DNA of 64,000 nucleotides from the NCBI GenBank assembly GCA_963978895.1, contig OZ022239.1:18615707-18679706 (forward strand), written 5' to 3'. The translations under genes and the position numbers were made by a program. Below are positions 47,821 through 60,200 of the stretch, in pieces. Origin of the DNA: Erpobdella octoculata. Lineage: Eukaryota; Annelida; Clitellata; Hirudinida; Erpobdellidae. The notes beneath the pieces were generated by a model. The model was not told the DNA's origin, ran no database searches, and saw only the letters and a program-made list of their open reading frames with translations. Each line of letters begins with the position of its first letter. Position 1 is the first letter of the stretch.

Positions 47821-50223
47821 AGCTTAGTGTTTTGGAAGGCTATGCAGAAGAAGAACTGGAACTGGCAAAGAATAAATATGTTAAAAAAAGGAATTTAGCA
47901 AAAGCGACAAACCGAAGGGCGATTAGAAAATATGAGGAAAATTTAAGTCGAAACATAAAGATTGACAGCAAAAGTTTTTACAATTATATGCGAAGCAAGC
48001 AAAAAAGAAAAAACAAAGTGGGGCCACTAAAAAACAACGAAGGCAAGATTATAACTGATGATGAAGTTACGGCAGAAATGCTCAATAACTATTTTGGATC
48101 AGTCCTTACAAAAGAGGATTTAAATTGCATTCCAGAGCCAAGACGAAAGTGCGAAGAGAATTTTGATCAAGTATTGACAGACGTTATTATCACGAAAGAA
48201 ATGGTTGTGGACTTGCTGGGAAAACTACGAGAAGACAAATCACCAGGAATAGACGAGATTCATCCAAAGTTTCTGAAAGAAGTGAGACATGAAATTGCAG
48301 AAATTTTGACTAGCTTATTCAACGATTCCATCATGTCAGGAGATGTGCCGAGGGAATGGAGAGACGCAATAATATAATAACACCTCTGTTCAAAAAAGGT
48401 AATAGACCAGTAATTATAGGCCAGTAAGTCTAACATGCATCGTTTGCAAAACGTTAGAAAAGATCATCAAACGTAATATAGTTGAGCATCTAAAAAGCAG
48501 CAAAGCCATACAAATCAATCAATTATTTGTATAGCGCTATTTCCGCAGTGTTCAATAGCGCTCGGTCGTGAACTTAGTAAACAGATATGTTTTAAGTCCA
48601 CGACGGAAAACTGTGAGAGAAGTAGAGTTAGTAAGAGAAGAAGGAAGAGAGTTCCAGAGATAGGGACCAGAGTAGGAGAAAGAGCGTTTAGCAAAAGAAT
48701 GCTTAATAGTGAAGATGCGAGAGTGATTACGAGAAGAAGAACGAAGACCAGACTTAGGAGGGATATGTATTAAATTAGTTAAGTAGAGAGGAGAAAGGCA
48801 ATTTTTTATTTTGTACATTATTAAACAGATTTTAAAAATCACCCTATATCTGAGAGGAAGCCAATGGAGAAGAACAAGAGATGGAGAGATGTGAGAGGAG
48901 TAGGAGGTGCGAGAAACTAAGCGAGCAGCCGAGTTGAAGGCTTTAGAGAGAGGATAGAGGGTAGTGTCAGGAAGACCATAGTATAGAGAATTGCAGTAGT
49001 CAATTCGAGACAGGACAAGAGAAGAGACTAGAAGTTGCAGCGAAGGATCGTCCAGAAGTGGACGAAGCTGCTTAATACAAAGGAGTCAGCACGGCTTTGT
49101 AAAAGGAAGATCCTGCTTAACTAACCTTCTAGACTTCTTCGAAGATGTTTACAAAAATCTAGATAAAAATAACTCAATAAATCTAATTTATCTAGACTTT
49201 GCAGAGGCTTTTGACATAGTACCTCATAAAAGACTAGAAAAGAAATTGCATGCATACGGAATACAGGGGAAATTACTTAAATGGATCACCAACTGGTTGA
49301 AAGAAAGAAGACAACGAGTAAGGATCAAAGAAGCGGTATCATGTTGGATAGATGTAACAAGTGGAGTTCCACAAGGATCAGTGTTAGGACCACTATTGTT
49401 TATAATTTACATAGATGACATTGACAATGGAATAGCTTCAAAAATTTCAAAGTTTGCAGAAGACACAAAACTATGTGCAAAAGTCAACAACAAGGAAGAA
49501 GCGAAGGTATTAGAAAGTGATCTAGCAAAATTATTCCAATGGTCTACAGACTGGCAAATGCTCTTCAATGTTGATAAATGTGCAGTAATGCACATAGGAG
49601 CAAGAAATAAGAAATTTGACTACCAACTTGGAGGAAAACAACTGAGATCAACGAAAGAAGAATGGGACCTGGGAATCATCATCCACCAAGACATGAAACC
49701 ATCAAGACAATGTCAGACAGCTGCGGCCAAGGCAAACAGAATGCTAGGATTTATCAAAAGAACTGTGGTAAGCAGAGAAAAAAACATTATCTTGAACCTG
49801 TACAAAACTCTAGTTCGGCCTCATCTAGAATAATGTGTCCAAGCATGGAACCCACACTTGAAAAAAGACAAAGAAATTCCAGAAAAAGTTCAGCGAAGAG
49901 CAGCAAAAATGATTAAGGGATTTCAAGCATCAAAGTATGCGGATAGGCTGTTCAAGTGTGGCTTAACAACGTTGGAAATAAGAAGAAGCAGAGATCTCAT
50001 TGAAACATTCAAGCTGATGAAAAACAGGGAAGACATTCCAGCATCAAGATACTTCCAGACAGCGAATAGAGTAGGACTACGGGGTCACAGGCACAAGATC
50101 TTTAAACAATCGGAGGAGAAATTTAAGCAGAGATTCTTCAGCAGCAGAGTCATCAATCCATTCAAGAATTTTTTAAGAACAAGAAATAGCCCATCAAAAA
50201 TGACAGTTTTTTTTTGTTTTTAG
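47799..50223 (+). pseudogene. retrotransposon ORF2, reverse transcriptase and C-terminal part
   Basis: Landmarks: LREDKSPGIDEIHPKFLKE, QHGFVKGRSCLTNLLDFFE, LIYLDFAEAFDIVPHKRL, SGVPQGSVLGPLLF, SKFAEDTKLCAK. The catalytic box, normally FADD, reads FAED, and FSKAFD reads FAEAFD. A stop at 49831 interrupts HLE/CVQAWNP. The frame also breaks near 48377 and at the nested element. Confidence 0.8.
48515..49074 (-). mobile_element. 5'-truncated non-LTR retrotransposon nested in the CR1-like element
   Basis: Minus-strand reading: LRPLLDDPSLQLLVSSL, RIDYCNSLYYGLPD, HWLPLRYRVIFKICLIMYK, YSGPYLWNSLPSSL, the C-terminal part of an L2/CR1-like ORF2. It is flanked by ATACAAA (48508-48514 and 49075-49081). 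The 3' end reads GCGCTATACAAATAATTGAT, with a short ATTG-repeat tail. Confidence 0.85.
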
Positions 50224-51256
50224 CGAACTGTCAGATATTAAATAAAAAACGTTTTCATTCTCTATATGAAGTTCAATGAAGTCAGGATCTCAATCAATGC
50301 AAATTATTTAATGTGGTAAGTAGACAATATGGTTACTCTACCTGCTCAGCAATATAAAAAAAAAGTTCAATACACTGGATCAAACCTGGTCCAAGCAAAT
50401 TAAGATCGCTACATATCGTGCCATGCCTTCGTAAGGCAGCTTCAATATCTTGCGATGTTTTCTTTTGAACAATAAATCCAGCAAAACGTTTAATGTAATC
50501 GGATAACTTCTTGCGTAATAAGCTTAGGTAAAAATGTTTTGGATTTTTAGGACTGAGAGTGTACAACTGCGTAATAACTTTTATATGTCTCCAATTTGAT
50601 CAACTGCTGACAACAGCGGCCGCAGCGTTATGCAAAATTGCTAATATACAGACATAAGAAATTATCTATTTGATAAGAAAGACCAATTAGAAGCCACATC
50701 AAATATCTTTATCTTAATAAAGTTGCCAAATAATTAAAAGTAAAAAAAAAAAACAAAAATTGAAAAGAGAACACTGTAGAAAACAACAACCGGCATATAT
50801 ATAATATATAAGTGTGTGTGTATGTATGTGTGTGTGTACGTAATTTTTAGAGAATTCTATGTTCAACAATATGAATGGTCAAGATTAAATTGTTTAAATA
50901 GTCAAAAAGAATAAAAGCTGCAAACAGTAAGGCATAGCATTACGTCTCAAAAAGCATTTATGGTTCAACATCTAAGAAATGAAAACTAGAATAGAAGCAC
51001 TTATTATATCAATCAAAAGTTTTTGAACAAAAACAAAAAAGGAAAAATAAGATAAATGAACAAAAACCCCTCAGGTCGTCAGTTACTCAGGTCAACCATA
51101 ATTTTTATCAGCCTTCCCAAATTGAGCAGTACTTTGATTATTATAAATAAGTTGACTGTTTTGAACTCGAAACAAATTTCTAATTTAGATGAAACAAATG
51201 AAAAAAGAAATAATAAGTGTGACTGATGTTAAAGAAATATTTAACTGTTAGGGGAA

Positions 51257-54200
51257 TCAAACTTTTCTGGGTTTTGGAGGAGTAGGTCTTATCGGTGGTT
51301 TAAAATTTTTCGTCATGATTCGGCTTTCGTGTTGGAAGGGAGGAGGTGGAGGAGGAGCTTTCCTGAAAGGAACCAATTTTCTATCCTCCACAGTTTGACC
51401 ACTTGCATCTACATTATCCTTTAAAGGAATACTCTCATCATGTTCTGGAACATCGACTCCATCTTCGTTTTTGTTTAAAAAATCTATTTGTTGAAGTTCA
51501 CTTAAAACTTCTTTTAAACCAAACGAGTTGTTTTCTTCGGAAGGAGGATGGAGGTCATCAAATTTTGAAGAGATCATGTTATAAGAAATTCTAGGAGGAA
51601 GCTGAAACTCATTTTTAGCATCATAGGTTGAAAAAGACGCAATTTTTCTTGGAGGAGAAGGTGGTTTGTACGGTGGTGGCAGTGGTCTCCTAAAAGAAGA
51701 AGAAGTCCTTTGAACAGAAGGCGCACGTGGTGGGGGGCGTATCGGTCTGGGAGGTAGGCTTGTGGATCTGTAATATAATTAATTTTAAATAAACAATAAA
51801 TTTCAGAAATGCTCTCCTCATAATTAATTTAACTGATTAAATAATTATATAAATTAAAAAAAAAGAAATTCTACCTAGATTTACTGAGACCAATTCTTTT
51901 GAGAATGAGAGTTCTTCTTTTATAGACAAGTATGATTGTGACCATGGTGATAGGGAAGATAACAAAAAACACAAGACACAAAGCAATGGTTGTTCTGACA
52001 TTACCTTAGGAGAAAAACGTATTTAAACATATATACAAAAAAATTCCTTTCTATTTAACTATTTGGTCAGACTTACATGAACCATTAATAAATTGAAAAT
52101 GGCATAATCATAAAAAACTAGATACCACAAAAAGTGGATTGTAGATTCTTAGACCAGTAAAGATGGTCCTGATTATAATGAAAATACAATTTCAAAAATC
52201 CATTTATGAATTCATTATATAGAAATTTCCTACTATAAAAACGCAATGATGTATGTATGTATTTCCCCTGATTGCCATCTGCCATACTCTTGTTGGTAGA
52301 TTTTGAAAACGCTGAACACAATTTGTTAAGCCGCTTTAGGGTTAAAATGCTTAAATCAAAAAGTTATTAGCTTTGATGTTAGACAATAAACATAAAGAAA
52401 ATGCATTGCTTGAACTTTTAAAACCAATACTGTCCTTAGCAAAGTGACGGCACTCAGAGGGTGATAACAGAAAAACTTTTAAACCAAAATAATCGTAAAA
52501 ACAATTTTTTTTATCCCTTTTAAAAATAAAGTGGGGGGAAAGAGGTGTCCCATCTCAAAATTTTCAACAAGTCTTTTTTTGAAAAACATTTATAGAGACG
52601 GTTTTAGACAATTCTTAGAACAAAGAAAATTAACTAATTCCAGGGCGTCATTCGGGAGAAGCAGGGGGATCCCCCAATAATTTTCCACAACTTTTTTTTA
52701 GAAAATATTAATATAAAGAAAATTGGAAAATTAAGTGGGAGATCAGAAAGGCCCCTCAGAGTTTTTTCTAAAAACTTTTGTTCGGAAAAATAATTATGAA
52801 GAAAGTTTTAAATAAAATGTCTTACAAACGATTTTAATATGCTATCTTTATTTATTACCGATAGCAAGTTTTAAAAAATATTCATTAGGAACTTTTGTGC
52901 GACTGCCTAGACTATTAATATGACGATGGAATTGGCCAAAAAACGCACGCGCTTCGCATGTGAAGCGTGCATCAAGTTATTAGATAAAAGCATAAAAAAA
53001 CTACCTACAGCATTAATAAAAATAATAATTCAAACTTTTTATATTAACAGCAGGACCAGAATGAAGACTTCCTCCAGCACCAGGTACATTGCAATACGGT
53101 GCAGACCAACCATTGTCACAGTGACATTGACCTAAGCTATTGCAAACCTGAATATAATTTATTAAAATAATAGTTGTTTACAAACAAAGTGTTCAACAGC
53201 AGAACTCTATCACTAGTCTAGTCACAATGGAAGTTTAATCATTTTAAATGTAATGCAAACACTGGCCAGAGCTATTTAACATCAGGCTTTATAAATATGA
53301 AATCCTGACATAACTCTCATTCAATCACAACCTCTCTTATCTTAGTCAATCTCATTTTATCACTGATACTCCAGCTTCATTTAAACAACAAATTTTAAAA
53401 AACTTTTCTAAAATTTTGACTAAATGAGGCTGCGATTGAATGAGATTCTGACTGAATAAGACTGGTGGAATGGCGCTGTGACTGGTTGAGTTGCTGAATT
53501 GATAAGGATGTAAGTAAATCTTGATTTACTGTCCTGACATTAAGGCACAATGGTTTACACAAAAAAAATCAAAAAGAAAAATATGAGTGAGACAATAAAA
53601 AATAGAAGTAGAGATAAAAAAATAAAAACAGGAAATTGATTTCATTTTGTGTCACAAACAAGGGCACAACCAGAAATTTGTTTCGGGGGGGGGGGAACTG
53701 TAATCAGTAATGTAAGTTTTACTGAAAAATTTTCAACCCACAAAAGTCAAGGGTTAACAACAGTTTCAGCAATAATTAGTAATAACAAACCATAAGACAT
53801 TTAATTTAGAACAGTAAATTACAATATGAAATTCAGCTGACGTTTTTTCGGCAAAAAAATGTCGGTGACGGTTTTTTCATTAATGTTAAGGACACGATTA
53901 AGGCAAATCCATTCAGCCATGTCTAACCCATTGTGGTGCGTAGATAAGATTTGGGTCTGCTCATAGTTGAGAAGGATTTCTCGGCTGTCGCGGAAGAAAG
54001 GGGCAAGTGGTAAAGAGTTTCAGCAGCGTATTTATCTGTGGGTAGATGGAATATTGACAGTGTTGCAGAGCATCAACTGCGGTACGTGGCCGCTCTGCCA
54101 ATTGGGTCTTAGCCAAAGTGGGTCGGGTCGAAAACAGGTAGGTCGGGTCCTTTCAAAAATAGACCCATGGACAACTCTAACATTTTTGATAACTTATTAA

Positions 54201-57200
54201 ATATTTAATTTGCAAAATAATTGTAAACTCAAATATGTCTCAAAAACACGAGCATGCGCGTCACTTCCACATTACCATTGGCAAGGTTTCGGGGGGGGGG
54301 GGCGGCCCCCCTGGCCACAAAATATACATTCATAAAATAATAGACACATCAGATAAGAGATAATAATCTAAAGAAAAACTTACCCCATTACCATGGCAAT
54401 TAGAGCAATTTAACTTCTTTTTGACTTCCTCCACACTCATACATTTTTGTGATATGCACATCTTCAAGAGAATAAATAACACATTTTCAATATTTCAAAC
54501 TAATAAAAAATATCGATGTACTCAAGAATTTTGTTTCAAGGCCATGTTTGTGACCATGGCTTTGCCTTCAAGTATAAGATCAAGACTTTCCCAAAGACCA
54601 AGGCCAAAATCAAGATGTTTACCTCCAAAACCAAGTAAGACCACCAGTTTTTTAAAAGCAGATTTCTTATATCATGAAAAGATAAAGACATTTTTTTCTT
54701 AAGGCTTTGAAAGAAATAAAGATTTTTGTCTCAAAACAAATTTATTTTAAAAAGCCAACATTAAAGTTTATAGACTTTTATTTAACTTTTGTAAGCATAA
54801 TGTTTAAAGATATTTTATTTATAATATTGTGAATTGTTTTTAGACAACATTTACTCCTGGCTGCTCGACAATTACTAACATCCTTGAATGTGCTGACCGG
54901 TGGAGTGAGGTGATACAAACAAGACAGTTGCTAGATGTCATATACTTGGATTTCAAAAAAGCATTTGATTCCGTATCTCATCTCAAACTCCTGCAGAAAG
55001 TAAAGACCTATGGAGTTAAGGGGGACCTACTGAGCTGGCTTACTGACTTTTTGGACTCTAGATTTCAACGAGTTGAGGTGGGAAATTTCCAATCCGAAGA
55101 TATTTCAGTGATCAGTGGTGTTCCTCAAGGGAGTGTGCTGGGCCCTACATTATTTCTTTTATTCATCAATGACTTGCCAAAAATATTTACAAGTCCAGAT
55201 ATAACTTGCAAATTGTTTGCTGATGATGTTAAAATATATTGTATGCCTTATCCATCTTTTGGGTCCTCAACTGTGAGCCTTCAGAATGCTCTTGATCTTG
55301 TTTCTGGATGGAGTGAAAGATGGGAACTGAAACTAGCAGCTCAAAAATGTCTGGTATTCACAGTCAATGACAGAAGAACATGTACACTATTAACGACCAT
55401 ACATTGGATTCTGTTCGAACAATTTGTGATCTTGGTATTGAGGTAGATTCACGTCTGAGATACGAAGATCATGTTAATATTATTACCCATAAAGCTGCTG
55501 CAATATCTCGTCTCTTAAGAATTTCACTCGTTTCCACTGATTGGAGAATACTCAAATTGGCATTTTGTACTTTCGTCAGACCTATACTGGAATATGGATC
55601 TCAGGTTTGGAACCCTCATTGTAGATACCTAGTTGATAGAATTGAAAGGGTTCAGAAAACATTCACCAGGTTTATCCCTTCGGTCTCTGGTCTCTCCTAT
55701 AAAGATCGTCTTCAATTTCTTGATCTTCAGTCTTTGGAAAAACGTCGTTTAATTGCTGATCTAGTTTTCTGTTATAAATTAATAAACCATTTAGTTAATA
55801 CTTCTATGTCATTGTTATTTGCTCCTACCAATATAATATCAACGCGGGATCATAGTTATAAATTAAGATTAAATAAATTTACATCTGATGCTGTAAAATA
55901 TTTCTACACTAACAGAATAGTTGCGGTTTGGAACTCTCTCCCTGCCGATGTTGTAAATTGTTCCAGCGTTTCTTTATTTAAATTATCATTAAGATCGGTT
56001 AATTTGGACACTTTCTTATACTACAGCTAGAGTTATTTTTTAGCTTTTCTGCTGTTCTGTAGTGTCTGGGTGGTTTTTGTTGTTGTTGTCACTTGTTGAT
56101 GGTTTCTGTTTCTTGTGTCCATGACTGGGGATGTCTGTGTTTTTTTTAATGCTAGTGTTAGTGGCTTACTAGCCCTTCTGGCATTTTTTCAATAAATAAA
56201 TAAATAAATAAATAAAGTCTCATTGTTTTATTACTTAGTCTGGCCTTATGAAGCTTTACATAGAGCCTGTTCAATGGACACTGATGTACATAGTTAATGG
56301 TACATAAAACTTATGAAAATCTAAAAAAAAAAATTCTGCAAATTTGACAAGACTTTTTCTATAAGACCAAGTTCAAGATAAAGACTTTTTTACCAGTGCT
56401 CAAAGAGTCGTGAGGCCCAGACTTTATCCTCGAGGACTACATCGCTGATAGAAAAAAAACACAAAAAAAACAAGCGAACCTAATTGATGTACATTATTTA
56501 TAATAGCTGACCATATATGAATAATAAATACCTAATACACATACCAACCATAGCCGAAATTTAATTCTGAGAAAAGTATGAAAAAATTTGAATTCAATGG
56601 TTCGAACTTATCTCATAGAAACCACCAAGACAATGCTTTATAATTCTTGAAATGAACTGGCACTTTTGAACTAATAAAATCTTGCATCTAAGCCTGCCAC
56701 TAAACACAAACTTACAGACAGCAAATGTATTTAAAACTATTCCAATAAAACAGTTTTGCTGTAATATTTCAAGTTAGCCGATTTCCAGTTATGGCTACTA
56801 GAGTACATGAAAACACTGTACAAAAGTCCTTTGAAAATGACAGGAAAGCAGCTTGTAATAGACATAACGTTAACCTCTCGTTTCATAGTACATCCACAAA
56901 ATATTGAAGTAAAACATGACATGTCGTAAAAAGCACTATATAAACTAACACATTGATTGATTAAGAAACTAAATATAAAAATCAACCTTATTGACTCCAC
57001 ACTTGGAGCCATCTGGAGCAAGTCCAGGATTGTCGGAGTCAAGACCAACATCTAAAATTGCAGCTTTGCAGTCATATCTTATGTTGTTGATCATGATGTA
57101 TGAATCAGGCATGTCATATGCAAGTGATTCTTTCCAGAACATCAACTTTTCGCTTGTATGTTGACAATGCAACATGCCACACATCTCATCTCTTTACATG

Positions 57201-60200
57201 AAATATTGAAAACTATATTTATTAATATTTAATGCAGAGCAGCCAGAAGGTATTCTTTAGAAAAAATTTATCAGTCATATTTCAAAAATAATAAATATTA
57301 TGTTATTTTGCTTGCATGCATTTTATAACAAATTCCCACTGTACCACATACCAGGCAGCTAGCTATTTAGAAATCAACAATAAAAAGGATAATAATCGTT
57401 CTTCGTCTGAGTATATTTGAAAAAAGGGGAATTCCTATAATTATATAATTCATATTATTATGGAGGGTAGAAATTTTATTTTGCTGCTTGTAGATAAGGC
57501 TGGGCCCGATTAATCGGCGCACGCATAATCTGGCAAGGGAAAAAATAATCGGTGCCGATTAAACTTTTTCTGAAAAACCACCCACTTAAAATTTGTTCGT
57601 ATATTATCTAGTGAAAGTACGTCAACTAATAAAAAAATCTTTCACATATGCAGTGAATGAAAGTTGAAATAATAGAAATAAAAATGACATCAAAGGAAAA
57701 GTCGGTGTTCTTCAGTCATTCGCGAATGAAAGTAAAGTATTGATTGAAAGAAAATTAAATTGATAAAAGAATATAAAAATGACATCAAAGAATTGGGCGG
57801 CATGTTTTGAAAATTAACTGGTTTAAAAATTAAATTATCAAAAAGAATTTAAATTTTTAATTCTCTTTGGTCTTGCCGATACTTTAGTGTTGGCGGGACA
57901 ACCACTAACCATTATCACGGCGAGCGCATGCAAGCAGCAAAACAAGTGCTTGTATTATGGCGCGCTCGTATTATGGCTGTATGTTTCGAAACAAACATTT
58001 TCACTAAAGAAATAGTAATTATAAAATAATCGGTGTCATAATCGGTATCGGCAATTTTAATAATCGGCTATACTCGGTATCGGCATAATCGGCAAAAAGT
58101 CATATCGGAACAGCCTTACTTGTAGAGCATTATTTTTAAAAGCAGGCATTTTTTTTAATATTATTTTCAAATTAATAAAAGCTGTATGGCTCAAAGTTAA
58201 TAAAACCTTGTAAAAAAAAAAAAAACATACCCAGATTCACATGACATAAAAGTCTTGCGTTCATCCCACTTCAGACCACAATTTCCTTTTGAATTTCCCA
58301 GCATATTGTAATAAATGTAACAACGATCGTGAGACGATTTTCCTGACTGTCCCCACAGTAATTTACATTGCGTGTCATGAGTTCTGCATCGTCCAGAAAA
58401 ACAAAATGCTTGGCTCTGAAATGAATACATCTTGTTATGTCTTGATGTAAATAAATACAAAATATTCTATGAAATAAATACAACAAAATGTTCTATGAAA
58501 CAAATACAACAAATGTTCTATGAAATAAATAAAAAAAATGTTCTATGAAATAAATACAAAAAAATGTTCTATGAAATATATACAAAAAAATGTTCTATGA
58601 AATAAATACAACAAAATGTTTTATGAAATAAATACAACATAATGTTTAGAAAACTTGTATGCAAGAAAATATGTTCATTTCAATAAATTACAATGGAGAT
58701 ATGAAGTGACATAAAATTACCAACTTCCATGACAGAGCATTTGAAACCGTCATGTTTGAAAACATCGAAAGGACAAAATTCAGAAAATCCGTCACAATAT
58801 TCAATCAGATCGCAATCATCTTTACCTGGTCGACACTCGTGAGATTTTGGCTTCAACTGAATTATTGCAATAAAAAATATATAATTCAATGGGCAACAAA
58901 AATAAACATTTTTTGACTGGCACATGGAATATTTTAACAAATTCTTAAGTGATTTTTCCTGCTAAATTAAAATCTGACTTCAATTTTTATAACGCTTATA
59001 TTAACTTGCAACGTTGTATGTTTGTAATTTTTTTGTTGTTTCAGCGCAAACGTTGTTTTAGAAAACACCGCGTCTCGTCCGATCAACGAAGTTAGGCAAC
59101 GTCGAGCTCGGTTAGTACTTCGATGGGTGACATTAAATACATTAATCTGTTTTAGATACAAAAATTTAAATGACAATTTTTGTTTAAATGTTATTGTATA
59201 AGACATTTTATAAATACTAAAAAATAATAAGATATATAAAAAATATTTTTTTAATTCAACGCTTGGAAACTAATGTACTTCGATGGGTGACATTAAATAC
59301 ATTAAACCGTTTTCAGATTTAAAAACAAATTAAACAGTAAAAAATAATAAAACATAAATAATAATTATATTTATAAAAAAATGAACACTAAAAAATAAAA
59401 AATAATATAAAGTATAAAAAATATTTTTTTTAAAACAATGATCCTATACTAATGAACTAAAAGTTTAAAAATAATATTAAAGTTTACTTATTAACATGTT
59501 TTGAACTAAACTTTTCGTTTTGAAGATATGAGCGTTGAGCGTTATCTTTATATTATCTATAACCTACTATCGCCCAACGCTATAATCTTGCAAACGAAAA
59601 GTTTAAAAATTGTTAATAAGTAAACTTTATTATTTTTAAACTTTTAGTACATATAGATAGGATCATTGTTTTAAAAAAAATATTTTTTATACTTTATATT
59701 TTATAAATGCTTTTATTAACTTCTAATCTCTGTTTCCATTATTTCCTTTCAATTTTTATTTCACTTCTTGATGATAGATTTTCTTCAAATTTTGTACAAA
59801 TGCTCTGGCTTGATGGCAATGCAATATTCAATAATCAGTTTTTTTTTTTAAAAATGCTTTTCAAAAAGATTTTTTTAAAGATTTTTGAAAAAAAAAAATT
59901 GATTTTAAAAATTGATTTTTAATAACATAAAAGCATTTGGTTTAAAAACTTTTGTTTTATATTGTTGATTTGTCTTGATATAAATAAATGCAAAATAAGG
60001 TCTATTTTTCTTACTCTTCTTATCATAAGTTTTGGCTTTAGTAGATGCTAATCAATGCTCACAAAAATATTTTCAACAGTGTACATGTGTTGATATTAAT
60101 GATTTTAGGAGAATTAAACAAGACCATTTCTATTCTCTCTAAAACCAACTTAGTTTTTTAATATTATTCCTTCAGAGTTGTTGAGTAGCCAAGTGGGACA

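Larger units (their letters stand above)
46200..50230 (+). mobile_element. CR1-group non-LTR retrotransposon, nearly full length but broken
   Basis: Carries an ORF1 (46249-46752), an apurinic endonuclease region, a reverse transcriptase region and a C-terminal part, in the usual order. Disrupted by several stops, frameshifts and a nested insertion at 48515-49074. The 3' end lies near 50221-50250 (AAATAAAAAACG). Located between the katanin and ADAM genes, not inside either coding region. The 5' end is not defined. Confidence 0.85.

Noticed and set aside
59064..59135. Functional 5S rRNA gene
   Set aside because: The 5' third and the 3' end of 5S rRNA are absent and the sequence continues into unrelated AT-rich DNA.
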